From positions 1,030,804 through 1,094,803 of the forward strand of contig NZ_JAIGNP010000001.1 of the NCBI RefSeq assembly GCF_019711535.1: a stretch of DNA of 64,000 bases. The letters run 5' to 3'. This DNA is from Qipengyuania aestuarii. Lineage in GTDB: Bacteria; Pseudomonadota; Alphaproteobacteria; Sphingomonadales; Sphingomonadaceae. Below are positions 17,549 through 26,629 of this stretch, in pieces. The translations under genes were made by a program, and so were the position numbers. The notes beneath the pieces were generated by a model. The model was given only the letters and a program-made list of their open reading frames with translations. It made no database searches and was not told where the DNA came from. Position 1 is the first letter of the stretch, and every line of letters begins with the position of its first letter.

Positions 17549-18333
17549 GCAAGAATCCGATCGCCAAACTTTCGGGCTTCGTAGTGGTGACTGGCGCGTC
17601 AAGCGGGATCGGTTTGGAACTGGCTAAACTTGCCGCCAAGGACGGTTGCGATCTCTTGCTGGTAGCAGACCGTGATCTCGCGCCTGCAGAGGCGTCGGCT
17701 CGCGAATCCGGGGCAAAGTCCATAGAGACCCTCGAGGTTGATTTGGGAACAGCGGCTGGCATCGACGAGCTGATTGAGAAGATCGGCGATCGTAATGTCG
17801 ACACGTTGATTGCCAATGCCGGGCACGGGCTCGGCGATGCGTTTCTTCTTCAGCGGTGGGACGATATCGCACATGTGATCGATACCAATATCAAAGGCAC
17901 CATCTCCTTGATCCACAAGGTTGGCTCGCGGATGGTGCTTCGGGATAAGGGGCGGATCCTCGTCACCGGGTCGATCGCGGGGGACATGCCAGGCGCGTAT
18001 CAGCTGGTCTACAACTCGACCAAGGCTTTCGTGAACGACTTCTGCGTGGGTCTCGCGAACGAACTTAAAAACACGCCCATAGTAATTTCCTGCCTCATGC
18101 CTGGAGTGACCGACACGCAATTCTTCAAGCGCGCAGGAATGGAAACGACGAACGCAGGGCAGATGGAAAACAAGGCAGACCCGGCCAAGGTCGCCCAAGA
18201 TGGCTACCAGGCGGTGCTCAAGGGCGAAACGCAGGAAGTCAGCGGGTTCCTCAACAAGGTGCAAGACCTTTTTGCTGATATCCTGCCCGGCGAACTGGTG
18301 GCCAAGATGCACGAACGCTTGGCTAAGCCCTAA
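17545..18333 (+). CDS. Short-chain dehydrogenase/reductase
   Basis: A 262-aa classical SDR. The nucleotide-binding TGASSGIGLELAKLA is near residue 16, NAGHGLGD near residue 91, and the catalytic YNSTK tetrad members near residue 153 (QLVYNSTKAFVND). The C-terminal part (PADPAKVAQDGYQAVLKGE) resembles the DltE-like oxidoreductase subgroup. The ATG overlaps the upstream dehydrogenase stop as ATGA, ending the catalase-SRPBCC-ADH-SDR operon. The substrate is unknown. Confidence 0.9.
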   Translation: MSKNPIAKLSGFVVVTGASSGIGLELAKLAAKDGCDLLLVADRDLAPAEASARESGAKSIETLEVDLGTAAGIDELIEKIGDRNVDTLIANAGHGLGDAFLLQRWDDIAHVIDTNIKGTISLIHKVGSRMVLRDKGRILVTGSIAGDMPGAYQLVYNSTKAFVNDFCVGLANELKNTPIVISCLMPGVTDTQFFKRAGMETTNAGQMENKADPAKVAQDGYQAVLKGETQEVSGFLNKVQDLFADILPGELVAKMHERLAKP

Positions 18334-18629
18334 CCTTGAACGAAAAAACAAGTCCGCTTCGGGCCGTGAAAAATCCGGGAGATCAAGATGCGGCAACTTT
18401 CGCTATGCTTACGAGATAAGGTGCGGCTGTTATCGACGCTAGTCTGAACCAACGACAGCTTTCGAGCGAAAGTTGCGACCACTGAATGACCGAAATGGGG
18501 CGCAGAGCGGTCATTTGACCTCGGTCACTCAACGAACAATCGCTCAGGCTCTACGCATTTCTGGGAAAAGGCCACACCAAGGTTATAGCTGGGTCACGGT
18601 CAGCTTGTCCAAGGGGATCGAACGGAAAG
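18334..18629. other. Intergenic region with inverted repeats, no gene seen
   Basis: About 300 nt between the SDR gene and tRNA-Arg. It contains a perfect 12-bp inverted repeat GCAACTTTCGCT (18393-18404) / AGCGAAAGTTGC (18465-18476) with a 60-nt interval, and a 7-bp pair AATGACC (18485-18491) / GGTCATT (18509-18515). No credible reading frame is present. The elements resemble degenerate palindromic intergenic repeats rather than a terminator. Confidence 0.45.
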
Positions 18630-18706
18630 TGGCGCGCCCGGCAGGACTCGAACCTGCTGCCTCAAGATTAGAAGTCTCGCGCTCTATCCAGATGAGCTAC
18701 GGGCGC
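18630..18706 (-). tRNA. tRNA-Arg (anticodon TCT)
   Basis: A 77-nt cloverleaf on the minus strand. The acceptor stem GCGCCCG pairs with CGGGCGC, followed by discriminator G and an encoded CCA. The D arm is GCTC/GAGC, the anticodon stem CGAGA/TCTTG encloses loop CTTCTAA with anticodon TCT, and the T loop carries GTTCGAGTC. It reads AGA codons. It is transcribed divergently from the queuosine-transporter gene 60 nt away. Confidence 0.95.
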
Positions 18707-18766
18707 GCTGCGCTGTTCCCATAACGTGGGTTTTCCGATGCGCCAATCGGCGATATCCGCTTAGCT

Positions 18767-19492
18767 ATGGAAAATCGCGCCATCACCGTCGGGCAGGAGC
18801 AGCTGTCGTTCCGATACTACGACCTCGTCATGGCGGCATTCGTAACCATCCTGCTGCTTTCCAATCTGATCGGCGCATCAAAGCCAAGCTACATAACCCT
18901 GCCCCTCATCGGGCAATGGTCCTTGGGTGCCGGGGTGCTCTTCTTTCCCGTTAGCTACATCATTGGCGACGTGCTGACCGAGGTCTACGGCTATGCCCGT
19001 GCCAGGCGCGTCATCTGGACAGGTTTTGCGGCCCTGCTGTTCATGGCCTTCATGGCATGGATCGTGGTCCTGCTTCCGGCTGCAGAAGGCTGGCCGGGTC
19101 AGGAAGCCTATGAATTCGTGTTCGGGAACAGCTGGCGCATCGTGCTGGCCTCGATGGTCGCGTTCTGGGCCGGCGAGTTTGCCAACAGCTTCGTCCTGGC
19201 CAAGATGAAAGTCTGGACAGCGGGCCGTCATCTCTGGATGCGGACGATCGGCTCGACAATCGTCGGCCAAGGCCTCGACAGCCTGATCTTCTATCCTCTG
19301 GCTTTCTGGGGGCTTGCAGGGTGGCCGGTGGACCTTCTCTGGCAGGTCATTCTATCGCAATGGCTCATCAAGACGCTGTGGGAAGCGCTGCTGACGCCCG
19401 TAACCTATCTCGTCGTGAGCAAGCTCAAGCGGGCAGAGCGCGTCGAGATTTTCGACGAGCACACCAATTTCTCTCCTTTCGCGTCACGCTGA
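18767..19492 (+). CDS. yhhQ: Queuosine precursor transporter (YhhQ / QPTR family)
   Basis: A 241-aa inner-membrane protein of the DUF165/VUT1 family, which imports queuosine precursors such as preQ0 and preQ1 for tRNA modification. Six or so membrane helices are visible; family landmarks are the LLLSNLIGASKP segment near residue 28, PVSYIIGDVLTEVYGYARAR near residue 61, and the C-terminal GQGLDSLIFYPLAFWG. No good Shine-Dalgarno precedes the ATG at 18767 and no preQ1 riboswitch-like structure was recognised in the short leader. The gene ends 17 nt before the convergent VirB11-like gene. Confidence 0.9.
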   Translation: MENRAITVGQEQLSFRYYDLVMAAFVTILLLSNLIGASKPSYITLPLIGQWSLGAGVLFFPVSYIIGDVLTEVYGYARARRVIWTGFAALLFMAFMAWIVVLLPAAEGWPGQEAYEFVFGNSWRIVLASMVAFWAGEFANSFVLAKMKVWTAGRHLWMRTIGSTIVGQGLDSLIFYPLAFWGLAGWPVDLLWQVILSQWLIKTLWEALLTPVTYLVVSKLKRAERVEIFDEHTNFSPFASR

Positions 19493-19509
19493 TCGACAGC
19501 GCACCGCTC

Positions 19510-20547
19510 TCAGAAGCCTTGGGCGAGCAACTCCGCGCTTTCCGCGATGTGGGCGATGCCGCGTTTCCCGTTCGCATCGCGGCTCAACTGCACCACGACA
19601 TCGATCACGCTGGCGGCATAGGCAATGGTGTCCGAGCGGGTGAGTCCGATACCAGTCTGCATCACCATCAGCGAAAGCTGTTCGAGCGCGCCGCGCAGCG
19701 AATTGGCATGGATCGTCGAAAAGCTGCCCGGATGGCCCGTGTTGATCGCGCGCAGGAAGCTGACGCTTTCCGCGCCGCGCAATTCACCTAGCACGATCCG
19801 ATCGGGCCTGAGGCGCAGCGCGGCCTGCAGCAGTTCATTGGCGGTAACCTTCGCTTCGCCCAGCTCCCCTTTGACGGCGACCAGCCCTACCCCGTTCTCG
19901 CCCGGCAGCTTGAGCTCGGGCGTGTCCTCGACAAGCACGACCCGTTCCTGCCGCGGGATTTCCCCCAGCATGGCGTTGAGGAAAGTGGTCTTCCCGGTGC
20001 TGGTGCCCCCCGATACGAGAATAGTGCGACGCTGCCTGACGGCTTCGCGCAGAAAGGCGATGGGCTGTGCCTGCGGGTCGGGCATCTCGCCGCGACTATG
20101 GGGGGTTAGTGGCCCGGTGTCATAGGCATCGAGCGGCAGATCCAGCTGGCGGTGCCGGCGAATTGCCATGGCCCAATGCTTGCGCGCAGCGGGCGGCCCG
20201 CAGAACTGGACGCGGGCACCGTCGGGCAAGGTCGCACCCAGAAGCGGGTGTTCGCGATTGATACCCTGATGGCTGACCCGGGCGACCTGTTCGGCCAGCC
20301 GCTGGATCAGGCGGTCATCGATATCGGGCCGGGAGATTTTCTGCATCCCACCAGCCGCGGCATCTTCCACCCAAACTTCACCCGGGCGGTTGACCAGTAT
20401 TTCGGTGACGGTGTCGCGTTCAAGCCATTCGGCGAAGGGCTTGAGATAGGCGTCGAGATAGACGCTGCGTTCGCCATGCAGGTCCACATTCGGCGCGTCT
20501 TCGTCCGGGAAATCATCCGGATGAAAAGGATGGATATCGGCGCCCAT
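19510..20547 (-). CDS. virB11: VirB11-like type IV secretion ATPase
   Basis: A 345-aa hexameric AAA-type ATPase that powers T4SS assembly and transfer. The N-terminal domain (residues about 10-150) is followed by Walker A GGTSTGKTTFLN near residue 181, the acidic EDTPEL box, Walker B-like LRLRPDRIVLGELRGAES, and the His box GHPGSFSTIHANS. The open frame extends upstream to 20742, but that part overlaps the VirB10 gene, and the family sequence begins at 20547 (7 nt after the VirB10 stop). It is the last gene of the minus-strand T4SS operon. Confidence 0.93.
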   Translation of the reverse strand: MGADIHPFHPDDFPDEDAPNVDLHGERSVYLDAYLKPFAEWLERDTVTEILVNRPGEVWVEDAAAGGMQKISRPDIDDRLIQRLAEQVARVSHQGINREHPLLGATLPDGARVQFCGPPAARKHWAMAIRRHRQLDLPLDAYDTGPLTPHSRGEMPDPQAQPIAFLREAVRQRRTILVSGGTSTGKTTFLNAMLGEIPRQERVVLVEDTPELKLPGENGVGLVAVKGELGEAKVTANELLQAALRLRPDRIVLGELRGAESVSFLRAINTGHPGSFSTIHANSLRGALEQLSLMVMQTGIGLTRSDTIAYAASVIDVVVQLSRDANGKRGIAHIAESAELLAQGF

Positions 20548-20554
20548 GGCCAGA

Positions 20555-21679
20555 TCAGCTGACCCGGCTGAAATCGAGATCGCGCGCGGTGAAGATGCGG
20601 ATCGGCTCGCCTTGGCGCACGCGCACGGTAGGCCCACGTTTCCCGTCCTGCTCGGCAGCCGAAGCCGCGGCCGAAGAGCTCGCACCGCCCAGCACCACGC
20701 CCCCTGCCCCGCCCGTCGCCAGCGAGCCCAGCCCGCCGACAACCGACAGCAGCATTGCCGACCCGAAGCGTTTGAAGAAGCCGCCTCCGGTGACCTTGCC
20801 TTCTAGACCGGTGGTGCCATCGAAGCCGATGGCCGGCGAAGCGAGGTTCACCGAAGCACCATCGGGGCGAATCAGGCGCGTCCAGATCACGTAAGCACGC
20901 TTCTGGCCGTTCTGCATTCCGGACTGGTATTGGCCGATCAGGCGGCTTGAGCGCGGGACAAGCGTTTTCGTGCCATCGAAGCTGCGGACGTCCTGACTGA
21001 CGACCGCCCGGACATAGCCTGGGACATTGGTGTCGATGGCCGTTTCGAGAATGGCCGGAATGAGCGTGCCTTGCGTCACCGTGGTGGACGGATTGCTCAT
21101 GGCCTTGGCCTGCGCCGGGGCGCCGCCCACGCCGCCCACGCGGCTTGCAAAATCGGTCGCCGACCCGGCAGGTGCCGCTGTTGCGGTGCCGGCAGCGGCT
21201 TCGGCAGCCTCCATCGGTCCTGCGGCCGCGCTGCTGGAACCGGCATCGAATACCACGGTCGGGCTATTGTAAGGATTGCCCATTGGCTGGGTCTGTGCCT
21301 GAGGCGGCGCTGCATATACGGGCGATGGCGCCGGATCGCGCATGGCTGTCTGCTGCGCCGCGGTCGGCGGATCGACCTTGACCGGCTGCGGCGCGGCAAC
21401 CTGCGCCGGAGCAGGAACCACGGCCTGCTGCTGACCGCCGACGCCCTCCTGATCCGGCAGGCGGGCGGAACTCATGCTCCAGAGCGTGATCGCCCCCAGC
21501 CCGGCAACAATCGCAATTCCTGCCACCATGCCCATGGCATCGCTCTTGCCGCCGGGCCGTGCCACCGCGGGGAATGCATTGCGCTGCGCAAGATCGATGA
21601 TTTCGGCATCGCTGTCATCGCGAGGATCGATATCGTTAGCGACTGTCGTCGATTGCGGGATTCGATTGGCAAGACGCAT
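20555..21679 (-). CDS. virB10: VirB10/TrbI-like T4SS core protein
   Basis: A 374-aa protein spanning inner membrane to outer-membrane core. A cytoplasmic N-terminus (about 45 aa) precedes a single membrane helix (GMVAGIAIVAGLGAITLW), then a proline/alanine/glutamine-rich periplasmic linker (about residues 75-190), and the TrbI/VirB10 C-terminal domain (TLIPAILETAIDTNVPGYVRAVVSQDVR, VPRSSRLIGQY, YVIWTRLIRPDG). The ending YRVRQGEPIRIFTARDLDF-type segment is present. It begins 2 nt after the VirB9 stop. Confidence 0.93.
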   Translation of the reverse strand: MRLANRIPQSTTVANDIDPRDDSDAEIIDLAQRNAFPAVARPGGKSDAMGMVAGIAIVAGLGAITLWSMSSARLPDQEGVGGQQQAVVPAPAQVAAPQPVKVDPPTAAQQTAMRDPAPSPVYAAPPQAQTQPMGNPYNSPTVVFDAGSSSAAAGPMEAAEAAAGTATAAPAGSATDFASRVGGVGGAPAQAKAMSNPSTTVTQGTLIPAILETAIDTNVPGYVRAVVSQDVRSFDGTKTLVPRSSRLIGQYQSGMQNGQKRAYVIWTRLIRPDGASVNLASPAIGFDGTTGLEGKVTGGGFFKRFGSAMLLSVVGGLGSLATGGAGGVVLGGASSSAAASAAEQDGKRGPTVRVRQGEPIRIFTARDLDFSRVS

Positions 21680-21681
21680 GA

Positions 21682-22446
21682 TCAGTTACCCCTCTGGGCG
21701 AGATTGCTGCTGGTGGTCGTGGAGGCGGAAGCGCGTTCGGGCCCGGCGTTGATCAGCAAGGCGCTGTCCTCGCCGGATCGCAGGACGATGGTGCGCGGCA
21801 CGCCTTCGATCACTATGGTATCACCGCGCACAGTGTAATTGACGGGACCTTCGTCACCCTTGGAATTGGTTACGAGTATGGCAGGCACCTCGCGTCCCGC
21901 CGGCCAGGTAAGGAAAGTCGCTTCGCCATCGTCGAAAGCGCGCTCGGGCAAGAGCGCAGGCGCGCCGTCCCCATTCCACGCGAAATTCAGATCCGCAGGA
22001 TCGACGGATGAAAATGGGTCGATAGGGGTTTCAGGTTCTGCCGCCTGCGCCAGTTCGGCCTTTCGTGCCTCTTCTTCAGGGTCGACCGGATAATCGAAGC
22101 GCAGCACATAGATCGGCTTCGTATTTGGGCTGGCCACCAGATCAAAGAGATAGGTGCGCTTGCTGGTGACTACCGTCAGATTGGTAGCGGCACGCGCTTC
22201 GAGTGGCTTCACGAAAAGAATATTGGCCCGCTTGTTGGGAGTGACCTGCCAGGTTTGCGAATTGCCGATCGCGACATTCTCGATCGTCTCGTCGTCGCCG
22301 AAGACGATGCTGGCCTGCACATTGACCCGGCCGGGCAATGTAAAAACCTGCATCTCATCATACATGACCTGCTTCAACCGCGTGTCGGCAAGGGCCGGCG
22401 TCGCGAGCAGCGAAAGGGAGAGCGCGGCAAGCGCTACGCGTTTCAT
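21682..22446 (-). CDS. virB9: VirB9/TrbG-like T4SS core protein
   Basis: A 254-aa periplasmic protein with a Sec signal peptide (LAALSLSLLATPALA, cleavage about residue 20). The VirB9 N-terminal domain shows MQVFTLPGRVNVQASIVFGDDE and TWQVTPNKRANILFVKPLE; the C-terminal domain with FAWNGDGAPALLPERAFDDGEATFLTWP binds the outer-membrane ring. In most systems a VirB7 lipoprotein partners it; none is encoded here. Its ATG overlaps the VirB6-like gene stop by 4 nt. Confidence 0.92.
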   Translation of the reverse strand: MKRVALAALSLSLLATPALADTRLKQVMYDEMQVFTLPGRVNVQASIVFGDDETIENVAIGNSQTWQVTPNKRANILFVKPLEARAATNLTVVTSKRTYLFDLVASPNTKPIYVLRFDYPVDPEEEARKAELAQAAEPETPIDPFSSVDPADLNFAWNGDGAPALLPERAFDDGEATFLTWPAGREVPAILVTNSKGDEGPVNYTVRGDTIVIEGVPRTIVLRSGEDSALLINAGPERASASTTTSSNLAQRGN

Positions 22447-23615
22447 GAGCTTTTCTCCGTAGAACCGAGACTGCGGGGAGCTGCCGCTTTGAAGCGACTG
22501 CCGATTCCCATCGTTCGGCTTGGGCTGGTACCGGCAGCGCTCTCCTGAGCGCGACCCGGGGCCGTGGCATAAATCTTGGTCGTGCGCGCCGCTTCACTGG
22601 CGCCGCGGTCGTTCGCCGCTGTTCCCGTCGCCACCGCCGATACGTCGATGCGGCGGGCATGATCGCTCGCCTGTGTGGCGGCCTGGGCCTGAACGAGGGG
22701 TTGGTAGGCCGCAGCTACCGCGGGCGCAGCAGCGGGTGACGCGGCCTCGCCTTTTTCGCCTGATGGAACAAGCCCGAAAACAGTCCAGCCCGAAACCATC
22801 GCCCCGGCGACTTTGAACACCATGATCATCAGCGCGACATGGACTGCCCCGATCATGAAGAATGCCATACCTGCTTGTGCGGGGACTGTACCCGGATTGG
22901 CGGTCAGGGCACCAAGAACTGGCACGGACAGCTCCAGCATGATCGAGCCGCCGAGAACGGCGAAGAGCGGCGCGAGAGCGCACATCACAACGCCCTTCAG
23001 CCAGCCGGTAAAGAGCCCGCGCGTGCCGTTGAACAGCGCGAGGACAACGAATATTGGCCCTAGCGCGACAAGAATACCGAGCGCGATCTTCGTGGTAACC
23101 AGCAGGCCCACGGTACCGAGCATGAACAGCATCGCTCCCAGCCACATCATGCCTTGCGGGGAAAAAGCGGAAAAGTCGCTTTGGCTGCCGCTGGCTTCCT
23201 GGATCGCCATGAAAACCACGTCGATCTTCTGCGCGAAAACATCGGTTGCCGATCCCTGAGTTCCGGTCAGAATTCCAGCCAAATAGTCCGGTGTTCCGAT
23301 CGCCAGGTTCCAGACCACGCTCTGGTAGGCGACCCAGCTCGTCGCAAAAGTCAGGACCAGACCCAAGGTCATCATTCGCGGGACCAGGGCCCGCACCCCG
23401 ATATTCGTGCGACCGGTCAGAAGGAGGAAACCGAAGATGGCGATATAGAGCGTAAGGACGATCGTCAGCGTAGTCCCCAAGGCGCCCCCCGGGGCGAAAA
23501 GCTTGCCGAAGGCCTGAGCGCTCGCTTCACCCGCTACACAATCAACGCCGCGCAGAGCTGCTGCGACGCCGTTACCGACCTCCTGGGCCGCTTGCTGGCA
23601 TCCTTGACTGGTCAT
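22443..23615 (-). CDS. virB6: VirB6/TrbL-like T4SS inner-membrane protein
   Basis: A 390-aa polytopic protein. After a periplasmic N-terminus with three cysteines (SQGCQQAA, VDCVAG), membrane helices run from about residue 47 to 270 (TIVLTLYIAIFGFLLLTG, GAMLFMLGTVGLLVTTKIALGIL, GPIFVVLALF), typical of the TrbL/VirB6 superfamily. The C-terminal 110 residues are hydrophilic and alanine-rich. It overlaps both neighbours by 4 nt, so the core genes are tightly coupled. Confidence 0.88.
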   Translation of the reverse strand: MTSQGCQQAAQEVGNGVAAALRGVDCVAGEASAQAFGKLFAPGGALGTTLTIVLTLYIAIFGFLLLTGRTNIGVRALVPRMMTLGLVLTFATSWVAYQSVVWNLAIGTPDYLAGILTGTQGSATDVFAQKIDVVFMAIQEASGSQSDFSAFSPQGMMWLGAMLFMLGTVGLLVTTKIALGILVALGPIFVVLALFNGTRGLFTGWLKGVVMCALAPLFAVLGGSIMLELSVPVLGALTANPGTVPAQAGMAFFMIGAVHVALMIMVFKVAGAMVSGWTVFGLVPSGEKGEAASPAAAPAVAAAYQPLVQAQAATQASDHARRIDVSAVATGTAANDRGASEAARTTKIYATAPGRAQESAAGTSPSRTMGIGSRFKAAAPRSLGSTEKSS

Positions 23616-26044
23616 TCGGCAGCCTGCCCGATCTGAATGTCTTCACCACGCGCATCGTCGGGTCCACCCGGCCACGCCGTGCCTGTGAGCGCAGGATACC
23701 AGTCGGCCGGAGCGTCTCCCATTGCATTCCGCAGCAGGTCGAGGCGGCGGACCGAGCTTTCCCGGCCCGAAAGCAAGGTGAGTACTTCCGGAGCACCGGA
23801 AAGGTCGAGCCTTACGACCACGCTTGCATCGGGCTGCCGCACCAGGAAGCACCGGCTATGTGCAGGCAATGTCCGGATCAGCGCGAGTTCGTGGCTGGTC
23901 AGGCCGAACCCGTCGCAGTAATCTTCCGGTCTCGCCCGGCTGTTTGGCATGAAAACCATGGTGGCAGTCTGTTCGACCAATGCGGTGGAAATACGGCTTT
24001 CCAGCGCATCGCGGGCGCTTTGCGTGGCAAATCCGACCAGCGCATTGCGCTTGCGCAGCGTCTTCAGCCAGTCGCGGATACGAGCGGCAAAGATTTCATC
24101 GTCGAGCGCTTTCCACCCTTCGTCGATGAGGATCATGGTCGGCTTGCCGTCCAGACGCTCCTCGATCCGGTGGAAAAGATACATCATGGTCGGCGTGCGC
24201 AGCTTGGGATTCTCGAGCAGCGCCGTCATGTCGAAGCCGAGAACGCGTGCGGTCAGATCGAGCCGGTCGTCCGCATTGTCGAAAAGCCAGGCGTTCTCCC
24301 CCTCTCCGATCCATGCGGCAAGGCGGTCCGCCAGGTCTCCCGGTTGCGGCCGGCGCGTGCCCGAAAGCAATTCCTTGAAATGACGCAGGCGGCGGAGCGA
24401 CGCATCATTGGCATAGGCTGCATCGACTGCTGCGGCGATGGTGGCGTGTTCTTCCGGACCGTCGGCCTTCAGCAGGACGGACAGCCAGTCGCGCAGGAAT
24501 GCCTTGTTGCCAGGCGTGTCCGGCAGCGCCATGGGATTGAAGCCCGTGGGTTCCCCCGCGCGAATACTGTCGTACCGGCCGCCGATCCCACGAACGAAAA
24601 GCTCCGCCCCGCGGTCCTTGTCAAACAGGATCGTCCTCGGACTGAACTTCTGGGCCTGAGCCGCCAGGAAGTTCATTACCACCGTCTTACCCGACCCGCT
24701 CGGCCCAATGACCGAAAAATTGCCGAGGTCCCCATGATGGAAGTTGAAGAAGAACGGGGTGGCGCTGGTGGTCTCGAGCAGCGTCACCGCCTCGCCCCAA
24801 TGGTTGCCCTGCGCTTGTCCAAGTGCGAAACCGTGCAGTGAACCGAAACTCGCCATATTTGCCGACGAGATCAGCGCTCGCCGCACGAGATAGCCCTCGT
24901 TGCCCGGAAACTGCCCCCAGAAAGCGGGTTCGAGATTGGTGTCTTCGCGCACTGCGATCGCCCCGGTATCGGCGATGGCGGCAGCGCAGGCAGCGGTCGC
25001 ATCGTCCAATCTGCCGAGGCTGCTTTCCTTTACCATCACGGTGAGGTGATGATCGCCGAAGCCGACCGCACCGTTACCGAGCGCATCACGTGCCGCCATC
25101 ATGTCGGAGCGCTCTGCGGCGGCTTCTTCGTCGGCACTCTTCAGGCGGCGAATAGCCAGATCCATCCGCTCGCGCGCAGTCTGGCGTTCTGCCGGCGCAT
25201 AGCTTTCGCAAACGACCATTTCAAAAGGGAGGCGCAACAGCCCGTCGAGCAATCCCGGGCTCGTGGCCTCCGGATAATCCTTCAATCCCAGGATCGCACC
25301 GAAATCGGCCGAGCCGGAACCGCGCATTTCGATCGCATCGAGACCGAAGCTTACGCGCCGGTAAGGTAGCATCATGCCTAGGTCGACGGTGTCGGAAGGC
25401 CTGCGAACGGGCCGCATCTCGCCATTGTACAGCGCCGAGAGCAATTCCAGCATCTCAGAATTCACGTTGCCTTGCGGTCCGACATAGTCGCCCAAGACTG
25501 TCGCTCCGTAAGCGGTCAGCGAAGCGACAAGGCCCTGCGAGGCCGCACGCAAACTCCGGAGGTCCTTGGGATCGGCTTCCAAGCGGTCCTTACGACCTTT
25601 AGTCTTCTTCGAAATCCGCTCGACCAGTCCCGCCTTTCCGCGTGCCGGACGTCGGATCAAGGTGATGAATTGGTCGTTGACGAAAAGCTGACCGGACCCA
25701 AGCCGTTCTTTCCATCGCGCATCGATATGGCGACTGATAGGATCAGGAAATTCGGCATCCAGTTCGACCGAAACGCGGCGCCGAATGACGTGGTGATACA
25801 TGACGAAGCGAGCATCGAGAGTGCTTCGAAGCATGACTTCCCGGGTGGCCGCATGTGCGTTGAGAGCATCGCTATCTTCGGTCTCGAAAAGCAATCCGGG
25901 CACTTGGATCGCAGTCATGAGGCTGCCGTCGCGCATGAGGACCGTGTTTTCGTCTACGAGCTGCGAATAGGGCAGCCGATCCCCCGCACGGGCTTCTTTC
26001 GAACCCCACGCCGCGGGACCGAGCCACTTGGTCTTACGCGGCAT
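23612..26044 (-). CDS. virB4: VirB4/TrbE-like type IV secretion ATPase
   Basis: An 810-aa ATPase. The N-terminal CagE/TrbE/VirB domain (RLPYSQLVDENTVLMRDGSLMTAIQVPG near residue 22) is followed by the AAA domain with Walker A IGPSGSGKTVVMNFLAAQ near residue 445, Walker B PTMILIDEGWKAL near residue 640, and the FATQSARDALESRIS and PEDYCDGFGLTSHE segments. Full length for the family. The start overlaps the VirB3-like gene by 11 nt. Confidence 0.94.
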   Translation of the reverse strand: MPRKTKWLGPAAWGSKEARAGDRLPYSQLVDENTVLMRDGSLMTAIQVPGLLFETEDSDALNAHAATREVMLRSTLDARFVMYHHVIRRRVSVELDAEFPDPISRHIDARWKERLGSGQLFVNDQFITLIRRPARGKAGLVERISKKTKGRKDRLEADPKDLRSLRAASQGLVASLTAYGATVLGDYVGPQGNVNSEMLELLSALYNGEMRPVRRPSDTVDLGMMLPYRRVSFGLDAIEMRGSGSADFGAILGLKDYPEATSPGLLDGLLRLPFEMVVCESYAPAERQTARERMDLAIRRLKSADEEAAAERSDMMAARDALGNGAVGFGDHHLTVMVKESSLGRLDDATAACAAAIADTGAIAVREDTNLEPAFWGQFPGNEGYLVRRALISSANMASFGSLHGFALGQAQGNHWGEAVTLLETTSATPFFFNFHHGDLGNFSVIGPSGSGKTVVMNFLAAQAQKFSPRTILFDKDRGAELFVRGIGGRYDSIRAGEPTGFNPMALPDTPGNKAFLRDWLSVLLKADGPEEHATIAAAVDAAYANDASLRRLRHFKELLSGTRRPQPGDLADRLAAWIGEGENAWLFDNADDRLDLTARVLGFDMTALLENPKLRTPTMMYLFHRIEERLDGKPTMILIDEGWKALDDEIFAARIRDWLKTLRKRNALVGFATQSARDALESRISTALVEQTATMVFMPNSRARPEDYCDGFGLTSHELALIRTLPAHSRCFLVRQPDASVVVRLDLSGAPEVLTLLSGRESSVRRLDLLRNAMGDAPADWYPALTGTAWPGGPDDARGEDIQIGQAAE

Positions 26045-26318
26045 AGGAATTGCACCCCCAGCGCTTGTAATTCTTGACCCGCGGACATTTCGACACCTTG
26101 GTCATCCAAAGATCAAAGATCCGTGGCTCGCGCAGGCATGCAAAATAACCGATGCCGTGCATTACGAGCGCGGCGAACAGCGCCCAGAAACTGCCGGTGA
26201 TCAGAAAAATCTCTGTCGTCACCACCCCGTTGATGATGAAGTAGTTGAACGTGACGCCCGCAAACATCTGCGGTCGCGTCAGCGCTCTATGAACGGGATG
26301 GCGAACAAGGGCAGTCAT
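26034..26318 (-). CDS. virB3: VirB3-like T4SS inner-membrane protein
   Basis: A 94-aa protein with the VirB3/TrbD pattern: a short basic N-terminus (LVRHPVHRALTRPQMFAGV) followed by two closely spaced membrane helices (about residues 22-65) and a cysteine-containing basic tail. The frame is open back to 26381, but the ATG at 26318, 1 nt after the VirB2 stop, matches the family start. Confidence 0.88.
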   Translation of the reverse strand: MTALVRHPVHRALTRPQMFAGVTFNYFIINGVVTTEIFLITGSFWALFAALVMHGIGYFACLREPRIFDLWMTKVSKCPRVKNYKRWGCNSYAA

Positions 26319-26319
26319 G

Positions 26320-26625
26320 TCAGGCTGCCACTCCCTGGATGCCCGCGACGATGGAAGCTGCACCAAACAGGATAAACACACCGATGATGACGGTCGCGCC
26401 GAAGCGCCAGTTTAGCCTTCCTGTCAGCATCATGAAGCCAACTGCAGCAACTGCCATCACGGCGACTGCTGTTGCGACATTGCCCAGCAATGTGCCCTGC
26501 AACCAGCCAAGTGCATTCACTATCGGCCCGGATCCCGCCGGATCTTGCTGGACGGCCTGAGCCATCGCAGTTGACGGACTGACGAGGGCAACAACAATAG
26601 CCAGCTTGGCAAGGTACGATTTCAA
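26320..26625 (-). CDS. virB2: VirB2/TrbC-like pilin or channel subunit
   Basis: A 101-aa protein of the TrbC/VirB2 family: N-terminal signal-like helix ending STAMAQA (cleavage around residue 23), then two membrane helices (about residues 42-63 and 72-95) separated by TGRLNWRFGA. The start is taken as TTG at 26625, with a GGGAG site 7 nt upstream and 4 nt after the transglycosylase gene; the longer frame to 26817 overlaps that gene and looks unrelated. No ATG is available at the right place. Confidence 0.82.
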   Translation of the reverse strand: MKSYLAKLAIVVALVSPSTAMAQAVQQDPAGSGPIVNALGWLQGTLLGNVATAVAVMAVAAVGFMMLTGRLNWRFGATVIIGVFILFGAASIVAGIQGVAA

Positions 26626-26629
26626 ACTT

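Noticed and set aside
18721..18766. preQ1 riboswitch in front of the queuosine-precursor transporter
   Set aside because: The leader is only about 60 nt from the tRNA and shows neither the expected hairpin nor the A-rich tail.
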